A stretch of DNA of 60,160 bases, taken from positions 1 to 60,160 of the forward strand of contig NZ_MACH01000159.1 in the NCBI RefSeq assembly GCF_001884065.1, written 5' to 3'. The DNA comes from Bacillus proteolyticus (GTDB lineage: Bacteria > Bacillota > Bacilli > Bacillales > Bacillaceae_G). Below are positions 1-7,152 of this stretch, one piece after another. Position 1 is the stretch's first letter, and every line of letters starts with the position of its first letter. The notes below the pieces were generated by a model that saw only the letters and a list, made by a program, of their open reading frames with translations, was not told the DNA's origin and made no database searches. The position numbers and the translations under genes were made by a program.

Positions 1-69
1 GCAAAGAGCGCCTCTACGTCAAAAGCTCCATCCCCCTCACATTCTGAGCAAGCCGCTTCCGCTTTTAAA
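1..69 (+). repeat. bcr-type interspersed repeat, 3' part
   Basis: This is the right-hand half of the roughly 120-bp repeat seen complete at 763-880 and 51172-51289. It shares the GCCTCTACGTC segment and the ending AGCCGCTTCCGCTTTTAAA. The left part lies outside the window. It sits just downstream of dps, outside coding sequence. Confidence 0.75.
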
Positions 70-73
70 TATA

Positions 74-514
74 TTATTGATTCAAGAACGCACGTAGCAT
101 CCAAGCGTGTTTTTCTAGTTCTGTGTAGATGCCTAGTAGTAGGTCAGATGTCATTTCGTCGTCAGATTCTTGAGCGATTTCCATGCCTTTTTTTAGTTCG
201 ACTAGCATCATTTCGTAGTCTTTCATGATTGCTTCGACCATCCCTTCTGCAGTTTCTCCGTAAGCTGCTTCTTGAATGGAAGATAGTTCTAAGTATTCTT
301 TCATTGTTGCTACTGGTTTGCCGCCAATTGCTAAAATGCGTTCTGCAATTTCATCGATGTGAGTAGCTGATTCTGTATAAAGCTCTTCGAATTTCTCGTG
401 TAATGTGAAGAATTGAGGCCCTTTTACGTACCAATGGAAGTTGTGTAGTTTTGTAAATAAAACGCTCCAGTTTGCTACTTGTTTGTTTAATACTTCGATT
501 ACTTGTTTGTTCAT
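74..514 (-). CDS. dps: Dps-family DNA-binding ferritin-like protein
   Basis: Dps proteins form 12-subunit cages that oxidise and store iron with hydrogen peroxide and protect DNA during oxidative stress. The 146-residue product has the normal family length. It carries the signature HNFHWYVKG near residue 24 and [10 protein letters not shown] near residue 52, which supply the ferroxidase ligands between subunits. The ATG at 514 is chosen because AAGGAG (525-530) lies about 10 bases upstream. A TTG three codons earlier would touch the ribosome binding site. A perfect PerR box at 561-575 lies in the promoter region, so peroxide induction is likely. Transcribed alone. Confidence 0.93.
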   Translation of the reverse strand: MNKQVIEVLNKQVANWSVLFTKLHNFHWYVKGPQFFTLHEKFEELYTESATHIDEIAERILAIGGKPVATMKEYLELSSIQEAAYGETAEGMVEAIMKDYEMMLVELKKGMEIAQESDDEMTSDLLLGIYTELEKHAWMLRAFLNQ

Positions 515-560
515 TATGATCAATCTCCTTTTGAGTGGTTATGTTATATCAATTACTAAT

Positions 561-575
561 TTATAATTATTATAA
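561..575. promoter_or_regulatory. PerR box upstream of dps
   Basis: TTATAATTATTATAA is an exact match to the 15-bp PerR consensus TTATAATnATTATAA. It lies 47 bases upstream of the dps start. Repression by PerR, relieved by peroxide, is inferred from the site; the site itself is seen. Confidence 0.85.
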
Positions 576-643
576 TCTAGTAATTTGTATAAATCAAGCC
601 TTTTGCTGGAATTAATTTGAACAAATTATGAACTGTTGTAAAT

Positions 644-679
644 AAAAATCCCTATTACTTTGAAGTAATAGGGATTTTT
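644..679. terminator. Bidirectional intrinsic terminator
   Basis: A perfect 16-bp stem (644-659 with 664-679) around a TTGA loop has A/T tails on both sides. It ends transcription coming leftwards from the alanine symporter and isolates dps. Confidence 0.85.
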
Positions 680-685
680 ATTGAT

Positions 686-757
686 ATCCAGCTCCGGTGA
701 CTAGAACAGTCGGTCATTTCGCGCCTTCCTGTTCTGAGCAAGTCACCTCCGCTTTTA
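686..757 (+). repeat. bcr-type repeat, short internal-deletion copy
   Basis: This copy starts ATCCAGCTCC and ends CTCCGCTTTTAG like the full element but lacks the central hairpin. The outer stem is kept by paired changes: GGTGACTAGAACAG pairs with CTGTTCT and AGTCACC, where other copies have AGCGGCT/AGCCGCT. It is directly adjacent to a full copy in the same orientation. Confidence 0.75.
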
Positions 758-762
758 GTATT

Positions 763-880
763 ATCCAGCTCCAGCGGCTAGAATCTCCGGCCATTTCGCT
801 CTCTCGCTCGAAGCAAAAAGCGCTTCAAGGTCGAGAGCTCCAATGTCCTGCGATTCTGAACGAGCCGCTTCCGCTTTTAA
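763..880 (+). repeat. bcr-type interspersed repeat, full copy
   Basis: This full element of about 118 bp is bounded by ATCCAGCTCC and CCGCTTTTAA. Terminal AGCGGCTAGAATC pairs with GATTCT and AGCCGCT, so the whole unit folds back on itself. It lies immediately beyond the stop codon of the alanine symporter, inside its transcribed tail. Confidence 0.8.
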
Positions 881-883
881 ACG

Positions 884-2317
884 TTATACAGCCTGTTGTT
901 TTTCTACTGAATCCTGTCCATCCCAGCACTCTGTATTCTTTAAGTCAGGGATAGAACTTGCAATGAAAACAGGATCTTTTCCTTGTTTCTTTTGCTTTAT
1001 ATAGTCTACTAATGCCGCATAGGCGAACTTGCTAAGGAATGAGATGGCAATTAAGTTTGTAAATACCATTAGTCCCATAAAGAAATCAGCTAAACTCCAA
1101 ACCGTTTGAAGGGCAGCGATAGATCCGAAGAACACCATTCCGACAACTGCAACACGATAAATCAGTAACCATGTTTTGCTTTCTTTAATGAATGCGATAT
1201 TTGTTTCACCATAATAGTAGTTTCCTAGTAAAGAACTGAAAGCGAATAGGAAAATAATAATCGCTAAGAAAGTACTTGCCCACGGTCCAATTTGTGAACT
1301 TAATGCCTGTTGTGTTAATTCAATTCCTTGTAAATTTGATCCTTTGTAAAGTCCAGAACATAATACGATAAATGCTGTTGATGTACATACTAAGAATGTA
1401 TCTACGAAAACACCTAATGCTTGAACAAGTCCTTGTTTTACAGGGTGAGATACATCTGATGTTGCAGCTGCGTTAGGAGAGCTACCCATACCTGCTTCTG
1501 TCGCGAATAAACCGCGCTGAATTCCGAACTTGATTGCTGCTCCAATACCACCAGCGATGGCTTGATCTAAACCGAATGCACCGTTAAATATTTCCATGAA
1601 AATGCTTGGTAACATATTGAAGTTGTTAATAACGACAAAAATAGCCACACCAATATAAACAATTGCCATTGGAGGAACGATCATTTCTGTAATACGTGAA
1701 ATGCTCTTAATACCGCCAAAAATAATAACTGCAACTAATAAAGCTAATAGAGCTCCTACGATCGTTCGCTCTAGTCCAAAAGCATTTTCAAACGCTATTG
1801 TTACCGTGTTTGCTTGTACAGAATTGAAAATTAATCCGTACGCAACTGTAATAAGAAGTGAAAACCAAACACCCATCCAGCGTTTGTTTAACCCTTTTTC
1901 CATGTAATATGCTGGTCCACCACGGAATCTGCTTCCATCTTTTACTTTATAAATTTGCGCGAGCGTACATTCTACAAAACTAGTAGCTGCTCCAAGGATA
2001 GCGATAAACCACATCCAAAATATTGCGCCAGGTCCACCCATTGAAATGGCTAATGCTACACCAGCTAAGTTCCCGATACCGATACGTGCTGCTGCACTTA
2101 AGCAAAATGCTTGGAATGGAGAGATGCTATCTTTCTTTTTTTCTTTTCGATTAAATCCTTTACTAATTAAACTGACCATCTCACGGAAATGAGTAATTTG
2201 GACAAATTTTAATTTGAAAGAGAAATAAAGACCGAAGCCGATTAACATTGCAATAAGAATATATGACCATAAAATATTATTCGTTACCTCAAGGAATCTG
2301 CTAAAGATATCAACCAT
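884..2317 (-). CDS. Sodium:alanine symporter, AGCS family
   Basis: Members of this family (TC 2.A.25) import alanine or glycine with sodium at the cytoplasmic membrane. The product of about 477 residues has many hydrophobic segments and family hallmarks: the glycine/alanine-rich ARIGIGNLAGVA segment near residue 60, the RGGPAYYMEKGL motif, and TEAGMGSSPNAAATSDVSHP in the middle. The ATG at 2317 follows AAGGAAG at a normal distance; a GTG three codons upstream would touch that site. It is transcribed alone and ends at the hairpin at 644-679 after running through two repeat copies. The exact substrate (alanine, glycine or glutamine) cannot be told from sequence. Confidence 0.9.
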   Translation of the reverse strand: MVDIFSRFLEVTNNILWSYILIAMLIGFGLYFSFKLKFVQITHFREMVSLISKGFNRKEKKKDSISPFQAFCLSAAARIGIGNLAGVALAISMGGPGAIFWMWFIAILGAATSFVECTLAQIYKVKDGSRFRGGPAYYMEKGLNKRWMGVWFSLLITVAYGLIFNSVQANTVTIAFENAFGLERTIVGALLALLVAVIIFGGIKSISRITEMIVPPMAIVYIGVAIFVVINNFNMLPSIFMEIFNGAFGLDQAIAGGIGAAIKFGIQRGLFATEAGMGSSPNAAATSDVSHPVKQGLVQALGVFVDTFLVCTSTAFIVLCSGLYKGSNLQGIELTQQALSSQIGPWASTFLAIIIFLFAFSSLLGNYYYGETNIAFIKESKTWLLIYRVAVVGMVFFGSIAALQTVWSLADFFMGLMVFTNLIAISFLSKFAYAALVDYIKQKKQGKDPVFIASSIPDLKNTECWDGQDSVEKQQAV

Positions 2318-2498
2318 ATAATACACTTCCTTTTTTACGTAATAAGAAAATTATATGCAAAAAATATACTGGAATCAATTTTTCTAAAAAATCATGTTAC
2401 TTAAACGTGCTTTGTGTTATGATTATGTTACATCGTAATATTTTTAGAATTATTTACATTTTAAAAAACTAAATTTAAAGTGAGAAAGAGGGGATAAT

Positions 2499-2672
2499 TT
2501 GAAAGAAGAATCTTTATTGAAAGTAAGTCTTAAGAGTTTGAAAATGAGAAGTAATTTATTTTTTATCATTACATCTTTAAGTATCTTTTTAGGAGCCACT
2601 TATTATTACAATAAAAGATTTCCAAATCACAGGTATCCTGAATGGTTAGAATTTCTAAAATGGATTGGATGA
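2499..2672 (+). CDS. Small single-TM membrane protein (57 aa), hypothetical
   Basis: This short frame starts with TTG at 2499 behind AGAGGGG and encodes 57 residues. A basic N-terminus (KVSLKSLKMR) precedes one hydrophobic helix (about residues 19-35), followed by a short tail with RYPEWLEFLKW. It lies 55 bases upstream of khtT in the same direction and may be co-transcribed. B. subtilis has a small gene, khtS, in the same place, but I see no clear likeness. Function unknown. Confidence 0.5.
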   Translation: MKEESLLKVSLKSLKMRSNLFFIITSLSIFLGATYYYNKRFPNHRYPEWLEFLKWIG

Positions 2673-2727
2673 ATAAAAGACAGAAAAACAGAAAATTCAA
2701 ATAAAAATTGTTGTGGAGGAGCTAAAT

Positions 2728-3225
2728 ATGAATATTAGAGAAAGTGAACTTCCGGGTATTGGTTACAAATTTCAAATCGTTACGAAAGGTAACGAAAAGA
2801 TGGTGATTGTCATTCATGATGATGGGCGTAGAGAAATGTATCATTTTGATTCAGACCATGAAGAAAGCATCTCAAGTATTTCATTACGTGACTCAGAGGC
2901 AAGACAAATTGCAGCAATATTAGGTGGAATGGTATACAAGCCTAGAGCATTAGAAAATGTTGAAATGGTCTTTGAAGGTTTAGCGATTGAGTGGTTTAAA
3001 GTAGAGAATACAGCTCCAGCAATCGGAAAAACAATCGGTGATCTTGAAATAAGAAAAACATATAGCGTAACGATCATTGCAGTTATGAAAAAGAATATGA
3101 AAAAGCTATTTAATCCAGGACCAGAAACAGTAATTGAAGAAGGAGATATGCTTGTAGTTTCGGGTGAGAGAGAAGAGATTAAAAAAATTATTAATGAATT
3201 ACTTTCGAATAGGGGGACTGACTAG
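2728..3225 (+). CDS. khtT: KhtT-like regulatory subunit of K+/H+ antiporter
   Basis: KhtT is the cytosolic subunit that gates the KhtU potassium/proton antiporter; its C-terminal RCK_C (TrkA_C) domain binds ligand (c-di-AMP in the B. subtilis system). The 165 residues match the usual length. An N-terminal domain of about 75 residues is followed by the RCK_C fold, visible as the segment from IGKTIGDLEIRKTYSVTIIA to GDMLVVSGEREEIKKI. The ATG at 2728 has GGAGGAG just upstream; an upstream GTG is part of that site. The stop codon is directly followed by the khtU start, which indicates tight coupling. Confidence 0.85.
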   Translation: MNIRESELPGIGYKFQIVTKGNEKMVIVIHDDGRREMYHFDSDHEESISSISLRDSEARQIAAILGGMVYKPRALENVEMVFEGLAIEWFKVENTAPAIGKTIGDLEIRKTYSVTIIAVMKKNMKKLFNPGPETVIEEGDMLVVSGEREEIKKIINELLSNRGTD

Positions 3226-4425
3226 ATGGATACTTTAATTTTTGAAGTTGGTACAGCGTTAGTATTAGTTGCAATTGCGGCAGTCATTGCTGGAAAGTTT
3301 AAATTCTCAGTAATTCCTTTTCTAATTGTTCTTGGGATGTTAGTGGGGCCACACGCGCCGACAATAGGTGTTATCGATCTCAAATTTATTGAAAGTGCAA
3401 GTGTAATTTCCTTCCTTGGACGGATTGGCGTTCTGTTCCTTCTGTTCTACCTAGGACTAGAGTTTTCGATGAAAAAACTAATTAAATCTGGACGTTCCAT
3501 TGCGATTGGCGGAACAATCTATATTTTAATTAACTTTTCACTTGGATTATTATACGGATTTATAATGGGCTTCCCATTACTTGAAATCTTAATTATTGCG
3601 GGTATTATTACGATTTCTTCTAGTGCTATCGTTGCCAAAGTGTTAGTGGATTTAAGAAGAACTGGTAATAATGAGACCGAATTAATATTAGGAATTATTA
3701 TGTTTGAAGATATATTCCTTGCTGTATATTTATCAGTTGTTTCTGGTTTAGTTCTAGGGGATCATGCTTCCTTCTTAGGTGCTCTCACTTCGATTGGAAT
3801 TGCTTTAGGATACATGCTGCTATTCTTTATTGTGGCTAGAAAGGCTACACCGTTATTAAATAGATTGCTCAATATTAGTTCAGATGAAATTTTCATTATT
3901 GTAGTATTTGCTTCGTTATTCTTTATTGCAGGTTTCTCGGAAACGATTCACGTTGCCGAAGCAATCGGAGCACTTCTTTTAGGGTTAGTTTTCTCTGAGA
4001 CAGAGCATAGTGACAGAATTGAACATCTCGTTGTTCCATTTAGAGACTTTTTCGGAGCTATTTTCTTCTTCAGTTTCGGATTAAGTATAGACCCGTTTTC
4101 ATTAGGCGGAGCAATATGGTTAACGTTAGGTGCTGTACTTCTAACGATAATCGGAAACTTTGTAGCAGGGATGATTGCAGGACGACAAGCTGGATTATCT
4201 CATAAGGCGTCAACAAATATCGGATTAACAATTGTTTCAAGAGGAGAATTCTCCATCATTATGGCTAATATCGGCATCGCCGGTGGTTTAATGTCAGTAT
4301 TGAAACCATTCTCAGCACTATACGTGCTTATACTATCCATCTTAGGTCCACTTCTTACGAAAGAGTCAAAGAATGTATATAAATTTTTAAATAAAATCTT
4401 TAAGTGGGATACGAAGACTAGCTAA
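3226..4425 (+). CDS. khtU: KhtU-like potassium/proton antiporter (CPA2 family)
   Basis: This is the membrane pore of the KhtTU system, exporting potassium or ammonium in exchange for protons. The 399 residues contain about 12 hydrophobic segments with CPA2 hallmarks: FLGRIGVLFLLFYLGLEFS near residue 65, GIITISSSAIVAKVL near residue 130, and ISRGEFSIIMANIGI-type sequence (IVSRGEFSIIM) near residue 340. There is no C-terminal RCK domain, consistent with a separate KhtT. It starts on the base after the khtT stop and ends at a strong terminator. Confidence 0.88.
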   Translation: MDTLIFEVGTALVLVAIAAVIAGKFKFSVIPFLIVLGMLVGPHAPTIGVIDLKFIESASVISFLGRIGVLFLLFYLGLEFSMKKLIKSGRSIAIGGTIYILINFSLGLLYGFIMGFPLLEILIIAGIITISSSAIVAKVLVDLRRTGNNETELILGIIMFEDIFLAVYLSVVSGLVLGDHASFLGALTSIGIALGYMLLFFIVARKATPLLNRLLNISSDEIFIIVVFASLFFIAGFSETIHVAEAIGALLLGLVFSETEHSDRIEHLVVPFRDFFGAIFFFSFGLSIDPFSLGGAIWLTLGAVLLTIIGNFVAGMIAGRQAGLSHKASTNIGLTIVSRGEFSIIMANIGIAGGLMSVLKPFSALYVLILSILGPLLTKESKNVYKFLNKIFKWDTKTS

Positions 4426-4431
4426 ATTTTA

Positions 4432-4477
4432 AAAAAATAAAAGTACAAGATATTTACTGCTTGTACTTTTATTTTTT
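4432..4477 (+). terminator. Terminator after khtU
   Basis: AAAAATAAAAGTACAAG pairs with CTTGTACTTTTATTTTT around a ten-base loop, ending in a T-rich run. Confidence 0.8.
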
Positions 4478-4503
4478 GCAATGAAAACAGTAAAGAGAGG
4501 TAA

Positions 4504-5100
4504 ATGATGTTAGGAGAGTTGATTCATTCAGTTTTAGTTTTTCTAGAAGGACTTGGTTATTGGGGAATTATGCTTGGATTAATGCTAGAGGTTATCCCAA
4601 GTGAAATCGTATTATCTTATGCAGGTTATTTAGTATCAACAGGAAGCATTACATTTTGGGGTGCTGTCGCGTTCGGTACAATTGGTGGTGTAATCGCACA
4701 ACTATTCATTTATTGGATCGGTCGATACGGAGGAAGACCTGTTCTTGAGCGATATGGAAAATATATTTTGATTCAGAAGAAACATATTGATTATGCTGAA
4801 GCGTGGTTTAATCGTTACGGAACTGGTGTTATTTTTACAGCGCGTTTTATTCCTGTTGTGCGTCATGCTATTTCGATACCAGCGGGTATTGCGAAAATGT
4901 CACATGCTAAGTTTATTACGCTAACTACACTAGCTGTTATTCCATGGTCAATTGTATTTGTATATTTAGGTTTTAAATTAGGAACAGAGTGGGAAAGTAT
5001 TAATAAAGTAGCTGGGCCATATGTGAAATATTTTGCACTTGCTGCTATTGTTTGCGCACTTGGTTATTTTGTACTCAAAAAAATGATGAAAAAAAAGTGA
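4504..5100 (+). CDS. DedA-family membrane protein
   Basis: DedA proteins are membrane flippases or transporters; some recycle undecaprenyl phosphate or phosphatidylethanolamine. The 198 residues show the family pattern: a re-entrant helix near the start with LMLEVIPSEIVLSYAGYL, then GGVIAQLFIYWIGRYGGRP, the F-x(3)-R-x(3)-P-x-R motif (FTARFIPVVRHAISIPAGIA) near residue 115, and two C-terminal helices. Two ATG codons (4504, 4507) follow GAGAGG; the first is used here. It is monocistronic between two terminators. A second DedA paralogue lies at 17320. Confidence 0.88.
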   Translation: MMLGELIHSVLVFLEGLGYWGIMLGLMLEVIPSEIVLSYAGYLVSTGSITFWGAVAFGTIGGVIAQLFIYWIGRYGGRPVLERYGKYILIQKKHIDYAEAWFNRYGTGVIFTARFIPVVRHAISIPAGIAKMSHAKFITLTTLAVIPWSIVFVYLGFKLGTEWESINKVAGPYVKYFALAAIVCALGYFVLKKMMKKK

Positions 5101-5106
5101 TTACGG

Positions 5107-5140
5107 AAAAGGAATCTATGCCGACATAGGTTCCTTTTTT
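5107..5140 (+). terminator. Terminator after dedA
   Basis: AAAAGGAA-CTATG pairs with CATAGGTTCCTTTT around a four-base loop, followed by T residues. Confidence 0.75.
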
Positions 5141-5238
5141 TATTGTCATTTTTCAAAGGGGCAAAGAGTACGTTTAATATTTACCATATTGTGGCATACA
5201 TATAGAAAAAGAGAGCTTGGAAAGGGGAATAAAAAGAA

Positions 5239-5673
5239 ATGGAACTCCAGTTTCAAAATGTATATCAACAGGTGGAGAATTGGTATGTGTTGGATTCGGA
5301 GCTTCCTTGGGATGTCAAAAGGCTAAGAGATGATTTGTTTTCACTGATTGAAGCGTGTAAAACGCCAGTTATTTTTTGTGATACATGTGATGCAAATCAT
5401 GTACTCCTATCATTAGGGGAAGAGGAAGAAGAGTTTCTATTCCCGATAGGTGGTTTTTATCATAAAGAAAAACAATTAATTTTCGTTTGTATGTGGGAAG
5501 AGTATGAGCAAGTGCTTAAAACACTTTTGCATGAATTTCGCCATGCAATGCAGCATAAGAGAGAAGTATTGTATGTTGGAAGTGAATCGTACGAAGAGAG
5601 ATGGATTGAGAAAGATGCGAGGAAGTTCGCGGAGAGGAAATTAGATGAATATAAAAATAGAAAATTGATGTAA
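5239..5673 (+). CDS. Putative zincin-type protein with HExxH motif, hypothetical
   Basis: This 144-residue soluble protein has no signal peptide. The helix LLHEFRHAMQHKRE places H98, E99 and H102 as a classic HExxH zinc-binding metalloprotease motif; E123 or D125 in the following helix could be the third ligand. Two CxxC-like cysteines (CDTCD, residues 47-50) lie upstream. AAGGGG precedes the ATG. It stands alone between a terminator and the MarR gene. The metal-site reading is from the motif only; substrate and role are unknown. Confidence 0.65.
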   Translation: MELQFQNVYQQVENWYVLDSELPWDVKRLRDDLFSLIEACKTPVIFCDTCDANHVLLSLGEEEEEFLFPIGGFYHKEKQLIFVCMWEEYEQVLKTLLHEFRHAMQHKREVLYVGSESYEERWIEKDARKFAERKLDEYKNRKLM

Positions 5674-5728
5674 AGCATAGTGGAGAAATAGCGCTGTGCT
5701 TTCTTTGTTGCTTACTATAAATAAGTTA

Positions 5729-5757
5729 TTGACTTATATTAAGTTTAGTTCTAAACT
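5729..5757 (+). promoter_or_regulatory. marR promoter with overlapping palindrome
   Basis: TTGACT (5729-5734) and TAAACT (5752-5757) are spaced 17 bases. The perfect dyad AGTTTAG-TT-CTAAACT (5742-5757) covers the -10 element, a position expected for autorepression by the MarR protein encoded just downstream. Confidence 0.55.
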
Positions 5758-5785
5758 AATAGTATCAAATGAGCGAGGTGATGGA

Positions 5786-6196
5786 ATGAAAGCAGAGGAA
5801 AGACTTGGATTACTATTATGGTTTCGTTTATCACGCTTGTATAATAGAAGTATTCGTGAGACGAATCAGCATTTGAAAAAGTGGAATGTATCTGCTGCTC
5901 AGTTTGATGTATTAGTTCAAGTTGGAGGACACGATCGTTTAACGCAGCAAGAGCTTGGAAATAAGTTATTTGTTACGAAAGGAAATGTTACTCAACTTTT
6001 AAATAAGATGGAGCAAATCGATTGGATTCAGCGTGAACAAGAAGGTACCACGAAATATATTTCATTAACAGAAGAGGGAAAGGTTCTATATGAAGAAATA
6101 GTCCCGCCGCAAGAAACATTTCAAGCAGAACAATTTGATAAGCTAAATAGAGAAGAACAAAAACAATTATTAGAATTACTGAAGAAGTTGCAGTGA
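5786..6196 (+). CDS. MarR-family transcriptional regulator
   Basis: This 136-residue winged-helix repressor is of the MarR/MhqR-like type. The central region LTQQELGNKLFVTKGNVTQLLNKME (about residues 60-84) is the recognition helix-turn-helix, followed by the wing with the motif GTTKYISLTEEG. N- and C-terminal helices would form the dimer interface. There is no obvious sensor cysteine pair. The ATG at 5786 with GAGGTG upstream is preferred; an earlier in-frame start lies inside the promoter. The next gene, a pirin, carries an MhqR-like operator, suggesting that this regulator controls a quinone or electrophile response. Which of the two palindromes it binds is not known. Confidence 0.85.
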   Translation: MKAEERLGLLLWFRLSRLYNRSIRETNQHLKKWNVSAAQFDVLVQVGGHDRLTQQELGNKLFVTKGNVTQLLNKMEQIDWIQREQEGTTKYISLTEEGKVLYEEIVPPQETFQAEQFDKLNREEQKQLLELLKKLQ

Positions 6197-6213
6197 TAAA
6201 AATTAAAAATAAA

Positions 6214-6231
6214 TATCTCGATTTCGAGATA
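6214..6231. promoter_or_regulatory. MhqR-like operator upstream of pirin gene
   Basis: TATCTCGATTTCGAGATA is an 8-bp perfect dyad with a TT centre. It matches the inverted repeat ATCTCGA..TCGAGAT described for the B. subtilis quinone-responsive repressor MhqR. It lies 16 bases before the pirin start, between the MarR and pirin genes. Confidence 0.65.
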
Positions 6232-6247
6232 ATATGAGGTGAAGGAT

Positions 6248-6946
6248 ATGTTTAGAAAAGTTGATCATAAAAATATGGGAAGAGCAAATCACGGGTGGTT
6301 AAATACACATTTTCATTTTTCTTTTGCAAATTATTATAATCCAAACAATATGAATTTTGGAGCAGTACGTGTTATAAATGATGATTTAATAGCGGCACAA
6401 ACTGGTTTTGATATGCACCCGCACCGTGATATGGAGATTATCTCTTACGTTATAGATGGTGAATTAACACATGAAGATAGTATGGGGAACCGAGGGACAA
6501 TTGAGCGTGGGCATGTTCAATATATGAGTGCAGGTACTGGTGTATTTCACAGTGAGCATAACTTAGGAAATGAAACATTGCGTTTATTACAAATTTGGAT
6601 TTTACCGGACCGTGATGGTCATAAACCGAACTATGGTGAGTTTAAATTTGATTGGAGTAAACGTGAAAATGAGTGGTTCCATATGGTATCTCCTTCTGAT
6701 GGAGCTGCACCAATTCATATTCACCAAGATGCAAATTTATATTCTTTATCATTAGAGGCTGGTAAAGAAATTCAGTTTCCTATTCAAGAAGGACGTCAAT
6801 TATACCTTGTACAAATTGAAGGTAGCAGTGTTGTGAATGGTGAAACACTTGTAACGCGTGATGCAGCGGAGGCTGTAGAAGAAGATATTCGCATTCAAGC
6901 GAAAGAAAACTCTCATTACTTAGCGATTGAAATGAAAATGGAATAA
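6248..6946 (+). CDS. Pirin-family bicupin (YhhW/quercetinase-like)
   Basis: Pirins are two-domain cupins; bacterial members can act as quercetin 2,3-dioxygenases. The 233-residue protein has the N-terminal metal-site cluster FDMHPHRDMEIISYVIDGEL (two histidines near residues 55-59) and, later, HSEHN with a histidine and glutamate completing the site, plus the conserved GTGVFHSEHN. The C-terminal cupin is degenerate. The ATG at 6248 follows GAGGTG; a GTG at 6239 overlaps this signal. It is probably co-expressed with, or separately controlled by, the upstream MarR regulator through the dyad at 6214-6231. Confidence 0.85.
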   Translation: MFRKVDHKNMGRANHGWLNTHFHFSFANYYNPNNMNFGAVRVINDDLIAAQTGFDMHPHRDMEIISYVIDGELTHEDSMGNRGTIERGHVQYMSAGTGVFHSEHNLGNETLRLLQIWILPDRDGHKPNYGEFKFDWSKRENEWFHMVSPSDGAAPIHIHQDANLYSLSLEAGKEIQFPIQEGRQLYLVQIEGSSVVNGETLVTRDAAEAVEEDIRIQAKENSHYLAIEMKME

Positions 6947-7006
6947 AGTGAAATTTTAATCCATGGTGATTTTAAGTATGTGAATAGTGGGATGAAAAGT
7001 TATAGG

Positions 7007-7037
7007 AAAAAGGATATCGGAAACGATATCCTTTTTT
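7007..7037 (+). terminator. Terminator after pirin gene
   Basis: AAAAAGGATATCG pairs with CGATATCCTTTTT around a GAAA loop. Confidence 0.85.
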
Positions 7038-7152
7038 GTGTGAGTTAAATTAACAGAAAAAACTTTCTCAATTTTTGGAAACAGGTATCAGGAAAGTTAT
7101 TCAGAATTTTATAAAGGTGTTAAAAACTTTTAGGGGAATGGGGAGTGTTAGA

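Noticed and set aside
697-954. 85-residue plus-strand reading frame
   Set aside because: It runs through two bcr-type repeats and into the antisense of the symporter gene, with no ribosome binding site.
6950-7152. Possible PlcR box before the M4 protease
   Set aside because: Scanned for TATGNANNNNTNCATA; the nearest string (TATGTGAATAGTGGG) lacks required positions.
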